Part shown: in pieces, positions 26,508-35,405 of the stretch
Layout: each line of letters begins with the position of its first letter
Position numbering within the stretch: the stretch's first letter is position 1
Assembly (NCBI RefSeq): GCF_003112575.1
Contig: NZ_BEWC01000001.1
Location: 1,504,289 to 1,568,288, forward strand
Source of the DNA: Streptomyces ardesiacus
GTDB lineage: Bacteria > Actinomycetota > Actinomycetes > Streptomycetales > Streptomycetaceae
Direction of reading: 5' to 3'
DNA: 64,000 nt
Program-made: the position numbers and the translations under genes
The notes under the pieces: generated by a model
Told to the model about the DNA's origin: nothing
Seen by the model: only the letters and a program-made list of their open reading frames with translations
Database searches by the model: none

Positions 26508-26769
26508 TCATCTTGCCGCGCAGGTCGCACGGTACGCGTACCTTGATGACCTCATCCGTCGGCCGTGTGCCGACGTACAGCCAGCCCAGGAGCTGTCCGT
26601 TAATGCCGAGGTACTTGTGGACCTGGGCGCCTGGACAGCGCCGCCGGTTCGAAAGAGCGACGCGAAGCCGTGGCCGTGGAGGAGCGGCGACAAGGTGGTG
26701 ACCATGCCGGTGGTGGCGGCCGATTGCTCCCACTCGGGGACCTTTGGGTGGCTGGGTGCGGGCCGGTGC
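26508..26769. other. Unassigned segment between two relics
   Basis: The sequence loses enolase homology at 26507 and is less G/C-biased. A minus-strand frame ending at 26503 reads HKYLGINGQLLGWLYVGTRP and TDEVIKVRVPCDL, but has no start signal. It may be a third gene fragment or inserted DNA. Confidence 0.3.
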
Positions 26770-27060
26770 ACGATTGTCAGGCACGGGGCCGGTCGCGGCG
26801 CCGCCGAGCTCACCGCCGACCTGCGCGGCAGCCTGGACCGCCTGCTCGACGAGGCCGCAGCGATGCCCGCCGACCGCTGGCCCACCCTGGTTCGAATCCC
26901 ACGTAATCGACCTGGAGCTCGGTTACACAACCGTCGACTGGCCCACCGGCTACGTCACCTGGGCACTCGACGAAACCATTGCCACTCTGGTCGCACGCAA
27001 CTTCCCAGTTGCTCGCTTCGAAGCGACCGACCTCGAGGCTCGCCGGCCGCGGCCCGGAGG
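26770..27060 (+). pseudogene. Mycothiol-dependent maleylpyruvate isomerase-type relic
   Basis: AAELTADLRGSLDRLLDEAA and ADRWPTLV are followed, after a frameshift and deletion near 26890, by WFESHVIDLELGYTTVDWPT and GYVTWALDETIATLVARNFP. E-HVIDL with the preceding helices matches the DinB-like mycothiol-dependent isomerase fold. The N-terminal part is lost. Confidence 0.65.
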
Positions 27061-27177
27061 AAGACCTGCGGTCGGAACCGCACCTGCCGCCACCACCGGC
27101 GTGGCCGCTCCCGCCGGAACCGGGGTGGGGGCGCGCATCCCTGACGAAGGGGACTGACGGCGCGTCGTGGCCGGCGG

Positions 27178-28080
27178 CTATTCCCGAAGGGTTTGTTTGC
27201 CACAGTGGTGCGCGACGGCCTCGGCGAACGCGCGGGCCAGCGGGGAGAGGGCGTCCCAGCGGCGTACCGCCCAGCCCGCGGTGAGGGCGGGGAGCGCGGG
27301 GATGGGGATCAGTCGCAGGTCGGGGTGTCCGGGGCCGCTCCAGGCGGGCAGGGCTGGGACGACGGCGAGGCCCAGTCCCAGTTCGGCCAGCAGGATCGCA
27401 GTGTCCCAGTCGGTGACGCTGGTGTCGAAGACCGGCCGGATCCCTGCTTCCGCGAGCCAGGCGCCCAGTTGCAGGCGGGAGGTGGAGTTCTGCGGAAGCC
27501 CGATGAGCCGCGCGTCCTGCAGGTCGGCCGGTTCGACGCGGGCCTTGGCCGCGAGCGGGTCGGACGCCGAGACGGCGAGCGCCCAGAGGATTTCGACGAC
27601 GGGGCGTTGCTCGATGGCGCGATCTGTGGGCCCCAGGGTGATCCAGGCGAGGTCGGCGCGGCCGGCGGCGAGCGCGTCGAAGCAGCCGCGGCTGGAGGTC
27701 TCGGTCTGGAATTCGAGGCTGGCGCGGGGAAATTGCCGCCGGAAGTCGACGACGGCCGCGGACATGAAGTGCCGGATGGTCGTGGCTCCCGTTGTGACCC
27801 GTACCGATCCGCCTTCCGCGCGCGCGGCCTCGTCGAGTCGGCGAAGTGCGTGGTCGATGCTGCCCAGGCCTTCGGTGACCGCCGCGTTCAGCGTGTGCCC
27901 GGCCGGCGTGGGCACCACGCCTCGCGTGTGCCGTTCCAGCAGACTCAGGCCCAACTCCCGCTCAAGCCGCTTCACGTGCTGGCTGACCGCGGACTGTGTG
28001 CAGGAAAAGTCACGGGCCACCGCGCTCAGAGAGCCAGCCCGGCAGACCGCGGCGAAGACGCGGAGATCGTCGAGAGTCAC
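27178..28080 (-). CDS. LysR-family transcriptional regulator
   Basis: A 300-residue protein from GTG 28080 (VTLDDLRVFAAVCRAGSLSA). The HTH is residues about 15-40 (SLSAVARDFSCTQSAVSQHV) and a full effector domain follows. It is divergent from the ketopantoate-reductase-like gene, with a 258-base gap that presumably holds the shared promoter. The operon it faces (oxidoreductase, DUF6817, VOC protein) is its likely target. Confidence 0.88.
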   Translation of the reverse strand: MTLDDLRVFAAVCRAGSLSAVARDFSCTQSAVSQHVKRLERELGLSLLERHTRGVVPTPAGHTLNAAVTEGLGSIDHALRRLDEAARAEGGSVRVTTGATTIRHFMSAAVVDFRRQFPRASLEFQTETSSRGCFDALAAGRADLAWITLGPTDRAIEQRPVVEILWALAVSASDPLAAKARVEPADLQDARLIGLPQNSTSRLQLGAWLAEAGIRPVFDTSVTDWDTAILLAELGLGLAVVPALPAWSGPGHPDLRLIPIPALPALTAGWAVRRWDALSPLARAFAEAVAHHCGKQTLRE

Positions 28081-28338
28081 GATGACCCAAGGTATCGCTT
28101 GGAGTTGTGCCAGTAAATCCGTTGATTGACTTGGGTCTCGGGGCGCTTGATCATTGCTTTCCAGGGCGGCAACCTGCCCGTCGCTCACCCGTTCCGGACG
28201 CGGTGCGGTGAGCGGCTGGCGGGTGTCGACCCGTTTCGCGCCGAGGGGAGATGCCGTGGTCCACGCGCCGCTCCTCCCGTTGGCTCCCGTCGGCCTCAGC
28301 CCGGCTGAACGGGTCTCCCAAGGACGACAGGAGCTCAG
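28081..28338. promoter_or_regulatory. Divergent promoter region
   Basis: A 258-base non-coding gap between the LysR gene and the oxidoreductase operon. It is A/T-richer near 28090-28160, but no convincing long palindrome was seen. Confidence 0.35.
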
Positions 28339-29232
28339 ATGAACACAATCCCGCTGACGGTGGCCGTTCTCGGACCGGGTGGTGTCGGAGGCCTGATCGG
28401 TGCGCTCCTCGCCCGTGACGGGCACCGCGTCATCTGCCTGGCCAGCGAGCCGACCGCCGCCGCACTGAGCCAGGGCGGCCTGCGCGTCGAAAGCGCCCAG
28501 TACGGGGAGTTCACCGCAGCGGTCGAGGCGGACACACGGTTGCGAGAGGCTGTGGACGTCGTCTTCGTGACGGTCAAGCAGACCTCCCTGGACGAGGCAC
28601 TCGACCGCGTCCCGGCTCCCGCCCTCGGCAACGCGGTTGTGATCCCGTTGCTCAACGGCCTCGACCACGTCGGCCTGTTGCGCGATCGCTACCCCGCGGC
28701 CGAGGTCGTCGCCGGCACGATCAGGGTCGAAGCCACACGCACCGCGCCGGGGCGCATCCACCACACCAGTCCCTTCGCCAGCCTCGAACTTGCTTCTCCC
28801 CTCAGTGAGCTCGCGGACCGACTGCGGCAGGCCGGTCTCGGCGTAAACCTGCGAAGCAACGAGACGGCGATGCTCTGGGACAAGCTCGCCTTCCTCGCCC
28901 CGCTCGCCCTGCTGACCACCCGACACCGAGCGGACGTCGGAACCATCCGCGGCGACCTGCGCCCGGAACTGCTCGCCGTGCTCGACGAGATCACCGCAGT
29001 GGCCCGGGCCGCCGGCGCACCGGTAACGACCGAGACCGTGCTCTCCTTTTTCGATCGCGTCCCGGACAGTATGAAGTCCTCCATGCAGCGCGACGCCGAG
29101 GCCGGACGCCCCCTCGAAGTCGATGCCATCGGCGGAGCAGTCCTGCGCGCCGGCGCCGCCCACCACGTCGAGACCCCGGTCACGGCCCGACTGGTGGCAG
29201 AGGTGGTACGCATGACGACCCAGGAGGCCTGA
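28339..29232 (+). CDS. panE: Ketopantoate reductase-family protein
   Basis: A 297-residue ApbA/PanE-type NADP-dependent 2-dehydropantoate 2-reductase. The Rossmann motif is VLGPGGVGGLIGALLARDGH (residues 10-29). VTVKQTSLDEAL carries the conserved lysine of the family, and IPLLNGLDHVGLL is the conserved PLLNG segment. The C-terminal helical domain has MLWDKLAFLAPLALLT and SSMQRDAEAGRPLEVDAIGG, typical of PanE substrate binding. In this context (LysR, VOC, DUF6817) it may reduce another 2-oxo acid rather than serve pantothenate synthesis. The next gene starts 6 bases on. Confidence 0.8.
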   Translation: MNTIPLTVAVLGPGGVGGLIGALLARDGHRVICLASEPTAAALSQGGLRVESAQYGEFTAAVEADTRLREAVDVVFVTVKQTSLDEALDRVPAPALGNAVVIPLLNGLDHVGLLRDRYPAAEVVAGTIRVEATRTAPGRIHHTSPFASLELASPLSELADRLRQAGLGVNLRSNETAMLWDKLAFLAPLALLTTRHRADVGTIRGDLRPELLAVLDEITAVARAAGAPVTTETVLSFFDRVPDSMKSSMQRDAEAGRPLEVDAIGGAVLRAGAAHHVETPVTARLVAEVVRMTTQEA

Positions 29233-29237
29233 ACCCG

Positions 29238-29870
29238 ATGCGGCGATCCGTGCCATACGACGGCGGCTCACCAGGTAGCGCCCGTGACCCTGCGGCGGCC
29301 TGGCCCGCTGTCCAGGCCCTCCTGCGCGCCCGAGGCGCCGGCGAGACAAAGCATCCTGGCGGTACGCTCCTCGACCACCTGGACCGCGTCGCACGCCTGC
29401 TGGCGGAGTGGGGTGCCGGTCCGGACCTGCAGGCCGCCGGACTGTGTCACGCGATGTACGGAACCGACGGGTTCGACCACGCCCTGATGGGCACCGACGA
29501 GCGCGCGCTTCTCGCCGAGCTGATCGGAGAACGGGCCGAGGCGCTGGTGTTCCTCTACGCCAGCTGCGACCGCGCGGTCGTGTATCCCCGGTTGGCGAGC
29601 GGGCGACCGGTGGTCTTCCGCGACCGCCTCACCGACGGCGAGCACACCCCATCGCCGCCGGACGTGCGCGCCTTCGTCGAGATCACCGCGGCCAACGAAC
29701 TCGACGTGCTGGCGCACGACCCCGACCTCGCCGAGCGCCACGGCCCCACCCTGCACCGGCTGTTCACTCGCTCACAGGACCTGCTCTCAACCCCGGCACG
29801 GGACGCCTGCGAACGGCAGTTGGGCCGGGATTCCCTCGGCCGGGGCCGAGGAACCGGATCACCGGCCTGA
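29238..29870 (+). CDS. DUF6817-type (HD-like) protein
   Basis: A 210-residue protein. HPGGTLLDHLDRVARLLAEW followed by AAGLCHAMYGTDGF is the HD-phosphohydrolase-like metal-site pattern of the family I know as DUF6817. Later ITAANELDVLAHDPDLAERH fits the helical C-terminus. It begins 6 bases after the reductase gene and its end overlaps the VOC coding frame, so the three form one operon. No biochemical role is known to me. Confidence 0.72.
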   Translation: MRRSVPYDGGSPGSARDPAAAWPAVQALLRARGAGETKHPGGTLLDHLDRVARLLAEWGAGPDLQAAGLCHAMYGTDGFDHALMGTDERALLAELIGERAEALVFLYASCDRAVVYPRLASGRPVVFRDRLTDGEHTPSPPDVRAFVEITAANELDVLAHDPDLAERHGPTLHRLFTRSQDLLSTPARDACERQLGRDSLGRGRGTGSPA

Positions 29871-30259
29871 ACCACCTGGTGCTGACCGTCGCCGACATCG
29901 AACGCACCGTCGACTTCTACGTACGCGTGCTGGGCCTGCGCCCGGTCACCTTCGGGGAGGGACGCCACGCAGTGACCTTCTGCCCCAGCAAGACCAACTT
30001 TCATCAGGTCGGCGGCGAACTCCTCCCGCACGCCAAGCATCCCACCCATGGCAGCGCAGACCTGTGCCTGGTCACCGACACCCCGCAGAAAAAGGTCCTG
30101 GCCCATCTGACCGCCTGCGGAGTGCCGGTACTGGAAGGCCCCGTGCCGCGATCCGCCGCCCAAGGACCCACCACCAGTACCTACCTACGTGACCCGGACG
30201 GCAATCTCATCGAGATCAGCACCTACACCCCCTACCCGGCGGCCGAATCGAACTCGTGA
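29858..30259 (+). CDS. VOC-family (glyoxalase/dioxygenase fold) protein without a standard start
   Basis: The frame reads ITGLNHLVLTVADIERTVDF, then FYVRVLGLRPV, then STYLRDPDGNLIEISTYTPY. This is a full vicinal-oxygen-chelate domain of about 133 residues with the His near the N-terminus and the terminal Glu metal ligand. No ATG, GTG or TTG lies in this frame near the domain start; the first codon of the fold (29858) is ATC, after CCGAGGAACC. The upstream gene's stop is at 29868-29870, so the frames overlap. Either a non-standard start is used, the start was lost, or a base error hides a DUF6817-VOC fusion. Confidence 0.65.
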   Translation: MTGLNHLVLTVADIERTVDFYVRVLGLRPVTFGEGRHAVTFCPSKTNFHQVGGELLPHAKHPTHGSADLCLVTDTPQKKVLAHLTACGVPVLEGPVPRSAAQGPTTSTYLRDPDGNLIEISTYTPYPAAESNS

Positions 30260-30274
30260 GCTTCCTGGGGGCGT

Positions 30275-30730
30275 TGACACTGAGCCCGACGACCACGACC
30301 TCGGACGCTCGTGCGGGGACTGACCACCACGCTGCACCTCGCTGTCGAGCAGGGGCGGAAGCCCCTGTCTCGGCTCGACACCGGGGGCCAGAGGCGCGAC
30401 AGCCCGTAGTTCCAGCCTGTGTTGAAGGGTATCGGTGCCCAGCATCGGCCCGGGCCTGCCCCGTACCAAACCCGACCGGGTCCGTGCCGATAAGGCCTAC
30501 GGCACACGCGCGAACCGCGCCTACCTGCGCAAACAAGCGCGTGCACCATCCCGGAGAAGCCCGACCGGGTCCGCAACCGCAAGAAGCTCGGCTCACGAGG
30601 CGGCCGAGCGTCCAAGCTCGACAAGGCCGGCCACAAAGATTGCCACACAGCGGAATTGTGGGATCAACCGGCGCTCGCCGTCCGTTACGAGGCAACCGTG
30701 CTGGTCGCAGCCATCAACGAGTGGCCTTGA
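30275..30730 (+). pseudogene. IS5-family transposase relic
   Basis: Successive frames read EPDDHDLGRSCGD, GLTTTLHLAVEQGRKPLSRL, TKPDRVRADKAYGTRANRAY, RNRKKLGSRGGR and VRYEATVLVAAINEW. This is the familiar C-terminal half of an IS5 transposase, broken by several frameshifts and stops. Confidence 0.8.
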
Positions 30731-30800
30731 CCAGCAGCCGTTCCCAGCGCCCAGGGGGTCTGTCCGGTTGATCCCGGACTCTCATCGAGTCGGGCCCGGC

Positions 30801-31232
30801 TCACGGACTACCCGAGCCGTCGGGCTCGACCACTCGGAAGCGTTCCGCGACGACAAGAGTATGGTCATCAATGACTGGGCTGCGTCCGAGGAACTCGCTC
30901 ACGCCATCGCTCCGGAAGAACTCTTCGTGGGCTGCCCGCCACTCGGCCACGTCAGAGTAGCCGCGTCCCTCTGCTCGCGCGAAGTCGTCGTCGATCTCCT
31001 TCATGGGAACGACGCGCACGTCGACGACCTCGATCGTGGCAGCCGGGCAACCCTCGGAATCAAGCACCGAGAATCGCTGACCGGTCATCGGCACTGCCTC
31101 CCCGGCGTGCTCGTAAATCTCCAGGAGACCAGTGAGCGCGGTCTTCCGACCGCTCAGGATCGCCGCCACACCACGGTCACGTTCCGGACCGGGGAGGGCG
31201 AGTTCAAGGACCGGAAGGTCGTCATGTCTCAT
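30801..31232 (-). CDS. ASCH-domain protein
   Basis: A 143-residue protein. ASCH folds (PUA-like, predicted RNA or nucleic-acid binding) have an early G-K loop, here AAILSGRKTALTGLLEIYE, and a conserved strand VPMTGQRFSVLDSEGCPAAT. VSEWRAAHEEFF-type and VVAERFRVV strands complete the fold. The ATG at 31232 is chosen because upstream frame sequence is non-coding. It stands alone between IS relics. Some ASCH proteins act as nucleases or amidohydrolases, and the activity of this one cannot be read. Confidence 0.8.
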   Translation of the reverse strand: MRHDDLPVLELALPGPERDRGVAAILSGRKTALTGLLEIYEHAGEAVPMTGQRFSVLDSEGCPAATIEVVDVRVVPMKEIDDDFARAEGRGYSDVAEWRAAHEEFFRSDGVSEFLGRSPVIDDHTLVVAERFRVVEPDGSGSP

Positions 31233-31329
31233 CGAGCGAGGGTACGAATCCCGGCAGCGGTGATCAAGGGCCACCGCTCCGCTCGTTCCCACCCATAGCA
31301 AGCACTTTCACAACGCCCTCTTAGCTTGA

Positions 31330-32541
31330 TCTTTAACCTGTGCGGCGGGGCCGTGGGGCGGTCGACTTCTTTGTTCCTCGTTGCGCCGGCTGTGCTTTGC
31401 GGCCCGGTGGCCGTCCGGGGCCGGGCCGGGAGGCTTTCGGCGCCTGGGCCGGGCAGGCGGTTGTTGGGCGGATGTGCCGGAAGTCGCGGCGGACACGGGT
31501 GGGGGGTGAGCCTGTCCGGTGTGCTGGGTTTCTCCCGGGGCCGGCGCCGGTCGGCTGCCAGGGGCCGGGCAAGCCGCAGCTGAGTGTGGGCGGCGATGAC
31601 CAGCCAGGTCCATCGGTCGGCTGTCTCGCGATGGGGAGGGTTCCATCGGCTGCGGCCCAGGAGGAGCGGTGGGTCAGCTTGGGATGCAGCCGGTCCCAGG
31701 AGCGGGCCAGGGCGGTGCCGTAGAGCCGGGTGCCGGTGACAGTCTCGGTGCCCGGGGTGCCCCAGGTGACGGGCTGTCCGAAGACGAACTCGTCTCCGTG
31801 CCGGGGCGGGCGTCCCATCGTGCCCGGAAGGCGGGGCGGGGCGGCCCTGCGCAGGACACGGTCCGAACGCATCCGGGCCAGCACCACCTGCACGGGCAGA
31901 TTTCGCAGGATGAAGGCCAGACGGGGTGCGTCGTAGCCGGCGTCCGCGATGACGAGGGTGTCCGGGTCGCCGGCCTGCCACTGGCCTGCCGTGATCAATC
32001 GACCGACCAGCTCGCGCAGTTGTCGGGCGGTGACGGTGGCGTTGTCGTCTCAGGGTGCCAGACGAAGGGAGTCCAGCGGTGCGGTTCATGAGCTGCGGCC
32101 GGGCTCGAGTGTGCAGATGATCGAGTAGGGGCAGCCGGGGACGGAGATGTGCTGGTCCTTGCCGCGTCCGTAGGTGTGGCACAGGATGCGCTGGGGCGAG
32201 GCGTGGGCGGCCGGCCGCAGCCAGCAGGGGACGTCGACGGCCAGGACCAGCCGACCGTCGACAGCCCGCGGTAGCGGCACCGTGGCCAGAGCCCGCCGCA
32301 GCCGGCCGGTGTCGATGCCTCCGCAGGCCACCGCCGCATAGAACCCTCCGTGGCCCCGGCGGTGTTCGCCCACCAGCGACAGCTCGGCCAGTGACCTGAC
32401 CGGCCCGTCACCACACAGGACAGCGTCGGCCAGCTCGAACAACGCGCCCGAACGAGCGGTGAGACAGGAGGAGAACTCGCCCCGGAAGCGTGACAGTTCG
32501 GCCAACGGCTCTCGCCGGACGGCACCATGCAACAGACTCAT
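31330..32541 (-). pseudogene. Transposase relic (IS701/NF041680-like)
   Basis: From ATG 32541 the minus strand reads MSLLHGAVRREPLAELSRFR, then DGRLVLAVDVPCWLRP and RILCHTYGRGKDQH, and stops at 32086. Neighbouring frames continue GDDNATVTARQLRELVGRLI, ADAGYDAPRLAFILRNLPVQ and MGRPPRHGDEFVFGQP, and end near 31333. This is one Streptomyces transposase of about 400 residues broken by at least three frameshifts. Confidence 0.75.
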
Positions 32542-32786
32542 CCTCACGGCCTTCGTGCTGAACGTGTGTGTTCCTTGGTCGGAGCACATGTTCAGACGAA
32601 GGCCGCTCCGCTGTACGGCGGTTACCGAACCGAGTGATCAAGTTCGACGCACCATTCGACCTCGTGGCGGCTGGTCCGCGGCGAACAATGTCGAGTTCGC
32701 CTACACACCGGCACAGCGCCGATTTTCGCCCGCTCGCCATCGTCGCGCGGGCCAACGTCGCCTGACATCCGACGAAGGCAAAGAAG

Positions 32787-32933
32787 ATGACTACGCAGAC
32801 CCACCCCGTCCACCACGAACTCATCCAGGCCGCAGCCCACGTCGTTCGCACACGCTGCCGGGGCGACAACCACCCCGGGGCAGCCGCAGCCCGCGCCCGG
32901 GACGGCCGGATCGTCGAGTGCCACCATCTGTAA
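32787..32933 (+). pseudogene. Cytidine deaminase 5' fragment
   Basis: ATG 32787 encodes 48 residues: TTQTHPVHHELIQAAAHVVR, RCRGDNHPGAAAARARDGRI, VECHHL and then a stop. This matches the N-terminus of cytidine deaminase-like proteins (RGDNHTVAAA and DGRIVTGVNV) but ends before the zinc motifs HxE and PCxxC. It is probably a truncated gene, although a start and AAAG site remain. Confidence 0.55.
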
Positions 32934-33029
32934 GACCCACCACCGCATGGGTAGGATCACGCCGCACGCCGAGCGGACGGTTCGAGTCACGCCGCGCACG
33001 GCACAGGCGAAACATCGGGGGCGCAGGCG

Positions 33030-34058
33030 ATGAGTACGCACGGCAATGGTCAGTGGGGTCCGACGGGCGGACCCGGATACGGCCCCGGTGGACAGCCGGG
33101 CTCAGGTCCCGGCCCTCAGCCTTACCCCGGAGGCGGACCCCATCCGTACCCCGGCGGTCCCGGCGTGGGGCCCTACCCGCCGCAGCCCGCCCCCGTGCCG
33201 CCGCAGGGGTTTCCGGGACATCCGCAGGGCTGGGGCCCGTACCCGTCACCACCGTACGGCGGTGGCCCGCAGCATCCGTTCCCGCGACCGCCCCGGCCGC
33301 CGCTGACGCGCGGGCAGCGGATCCTCAAGTGCGTCTACAACCCGTTCTACGCCGCTCAGCGGGCCTTCCGCCCCTCGCGCCCGGACGCCGTCGAGGACCT
33401 GACGGTACGCAAGATCCAAATGTGGCGGACCGGGCTCGGTGCCGCCGCCTGGCTCGTGCTGGTCATGTCGTACAAGCCGGTCGACACCGCCCAGGGTGCC
33501 GACGCCGTGGCGAGCGACAAGTTCGACCAGAGCTGGATCAGCACCCTCTTCCTCGTGTGTGCTTTCCCGTTCGTGATCGCCCTGTTCGCGTTCGCCGCGC
33601 AGGGCGCGCTGCGTCGGCTCTATCTGCGACGGTCCTTGAAGCCCTTCGGGGCTGTGGCGGCTCTGATGGGGTCCATGGCAACGTTCCCGCTCGCCGTCGC
33701 GCCCGACCCGGCGACCACCGGCTTCCGTGATGCCATCGGGATTCCCGGCATGGTCGTCCTCATCGTCCTCTGCACATGGTCGCTGGGATTCGCCTTGTAC
33801 GGGATCGCACTCTGCCTCAACCACGTGTTCCGCACCGCCGATATCCACGAGGTGCTGCCGCCGGTTCTCGCCACCGTGCTGGCGTGGGCGATGGCCGCCC
33901 TAGACGTGATCAATAACGCGAACGCCGACGTTCCCGTCCTTGCCCGGATCGTGTTCCTGCTCGGCGCTCCGGTGTCGGTGACGGTGTTGTCGTGCTGGGA
34001 GCTGTACCGGCTGCGGAAGTACCACAACCTGTCCCTGCGACAGGCCCTCGGCCGTTAG
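33030..34058 (+). CDS. Multi-pass membrane protein with Pro/Gly-rich N-terminus
   Basis: A 342-residue protein. Residues 1-95 are a low-complexity Gly/Pro/Tyr-rich cytoplasmic tail (GPGYGPGGQPGSGPG and similar). Residues 105-340 contain about six hydrophobic helices, including AAAWLVLVMSY, STLFLVCAFPFVIALFAFAA, IPGMVVLIVLCTWSLGFALY and VLARIVFLLGAPVSVTVLSC. The pattern is typical of Streptomyces Yip1- or DUF-like membrane proteins, but I recognise no named family. No operon partner is nearby. Confidence 0.75.
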   Translation: MSTHGNGQWGPTGGPGYGPGGQPGSGPGPQPYPGGGPHPYPGGPGVGPYPPQPAPVPPQGFPGHPQGWGPYPSPPYGGGPQHPFPRPPRPPLTRGQRILKCVYNPFYAAQRAFRPSRPDAVEDLTVRKIQMWRTGLGAAAWLVLVMSYKPVDTAQGADAVASDKFDQSWISTLFLVCAFPFVIALFAFAAQGALRRLYLRRSLKPFGAVAALMGSMATFPLAVAPDPATTGFRDAIGIPGMVVLIVLCTWSLGFALYGIALCLNHVFRTADIHEVLPPVLATVLAWAMAALDVINNANADVPVLARIVFLLGAPVSVTVLSCWELYRLRKYHNLSLRQALGR

Positions 34059-34084
34059 GGCCCATCTTCGAAGACCGTTAGATG

Positions 34085-34400
34085 GTGGATCACGGTGGGG
34101 TGGTACGTCGTCATGAACTCACTGACTAGGAGCGGTGGTTACTCGCTCCGCCGGTGTCGCGGGCCAAGACAGAACGACCGCGAGTGGGGGACCGCCGGGT
34201 GATCAACGGCATGGTCTACACGATCCGGACCGGGATCTCCTGGCGTGACCTGCCCGAACGCTACGGGCCGTGGAAGACGGCCTGCACGCGCTTCCGCGGC
34301 TACGCCCTCGACGGCATCCTCGCCCGAGGCCCTGCAGCGTGATGCAGGGCCCAGGCGGATGCGGCCGGAGACATCGACAACCGCCACCTCCTGCGAAGCA
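34085..34400 (+). pseudogene. IS5-family transposase N-terminal relic
   Basis: The frame reads LLAPPVSRAKTERPRVGDRR, VINGMVYTIRTGISWRDLPE and RYGPWKTACTRFRGYALDGI, then meets a TGA and continues QADAAGDIDN. This is the N-terminal DDE region of an IS5 transposase. The first residues (VRRHELTD) are interrupted by TAG, and the C-terminal half is gone. Confidence 0.8.
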
Positions 34401-34421
34401 GCGGGGTCTCTCGCATCGTTC

Positions 34422-35288
34422 CTACTCTGGGCAAGGTCTGTTCGAAGACGGACCCTGGTCAGCAAGGAAACCGAGGATCTCTGCCGTGACACGCTCGGGC
34501 GCGTCCTCCATCACGAAGTGTCCAGCTCCTGGGACAACCGTGAGGTGGGCGCCGGGGATGTCCGCGGCCAGCTGGTGGGCGTAGGCCAAGGGCTGCCACT
34601 GGTCGCGCTCGCCCCAAAGGATGTGGACCGGCATGGTCAGGGAACCAAGCTGGTCGGTGATCTCCTCGGTGTACCGGGAGTTGTAGTGCCGCACCTGGTG
34701 TTCGAAGAAGGAGACGCGGCCCAGCGCCGACCGGTGGGGCGCCAGGTATGCGTCAAGGACGTCATCGGTCATCGTCGCTGCGCCGTCGGACACCGTCATC
34801 TCCAACTGTCGGGTGAGCAGGGTGTCGAATGCTTCCTGCGGCAGTTGGATGTGCTCTTCCAACTGCTCTTCGATGATCTTGCTCCAGGTCTCAGAGGGCC
34901 AGGAGTCGTAACTGACCGTGTCGATGATCATCAGCCGCCGCACTCGCTCGGGGTGGGCGATGGCGAAGCGCTGACCGATGGCGCCGCCGATGTCGTGGGC
35001 GACGATGGCGGTCTGCTCGATGTCCAGAGCGTCGAGCAGACCGGCCAGCAGATCCGTTTGGGCGGCGACAGAGGTGTCGCGGTCCACTGGACGCTCAGAG
35101 CGCCCGTAACCCAGCAGGTCGTAGGTGATCGCTCGGTGGCCGGCGGCCTCGACGTGCGGCACGACGTTCCGCCACTCGTACGAGTAGGAAGGGGTGCCGT
35201 GAACGAACACCACCGGCTTGCCCTCGCCGCAGTCGCGGTAGGAGAGACGGGCCCCGTCAACGATCAGGTCACTGGGCAGGAAGTTCAT
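34422..35288 (-). CDS. Alpha/beta-hydrolase, haloalkane dehalogenase-like
   Basis: A 288-residue protein. HGTPSYSYEWR (30-40) is the HG-P oxyanion region, AHDIGGAIG (97-105) carries the nucleophile Asp99, GERDQW carries Asp229, and GAGHF carries catalytic His257. The HDxGG elbow is typical of haloalkane dehalogenases and related epoxide hydrolases. The ATG at 35288 lies just downstream of a perfect TetR-type palindrome shared with the divergent tetR gene, so it is almost certainly controlled by that repressor. It is distinct in sequence from the hydrolase at 2449. Confidence 0.85.
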   Translation of the reverse strand: MNFLPSDLIVDGARLSYRDCGEGKPVVFVHGTPSYSYEWRNVVPHVEAAGHRAITYDLLGYGRSERPVDRDTSVAAQTDLLAGLLDALDIEQTAIVAHDIGGAIGQRFAIAHPERVRRLMIIDTVSYDSWPSETWSKIIEEQLEEHIQLPQEAFDTLLTRQLEMTVSDGAATMTDDVLDAYLAPHRSALGRVSFFEHQVRHYNSRYTEEITDQLGSLTMPVHILWGERDQWQPLAYAHQLAADIPGAHLTVVPGAGHFVMEDAPERVTAEILGFLADQGPSSNRPCPE

Positions 35289-35327
35289 GCGGTCGGCTCC
35301 TGACTGGGTAGTTCCGCCTTCCAAGTA

Positions 35328-35349
35328 AACTGTACAGGTCTGTACAGTT
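35328..35349. promoter_or_regulatory. TetR-type operator
   Basis: A perfect inverted repeat: AACTGTACAG (35328-35337) and its complement (35340-35349) with a 2-base spacer, centred between the divergent hydrolase and tetR genes. Confidence 0.85.
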
Positions 35350-35405
35350 AGCGGCGTGGCGTCCAGGATGAAGCCTGTCTGTTCGTTGGTGTCGGGGAGT
35401 GTGGG

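Noticed and set aside
26886..26905. tRNA-like T-arm (GGTTCGAATCCC)
   Set aside because: No acceptor, D or anticodon arm pairs around it. The bases encode WFESHVIDL of the isomerase relic.
30435..31298. Long plus-strand frame across the IS5 relic and ASCH gene
   Set aside because: The first part is IS5 relic coding and the second is antisense to the ASCH gene; there is no continuous product.
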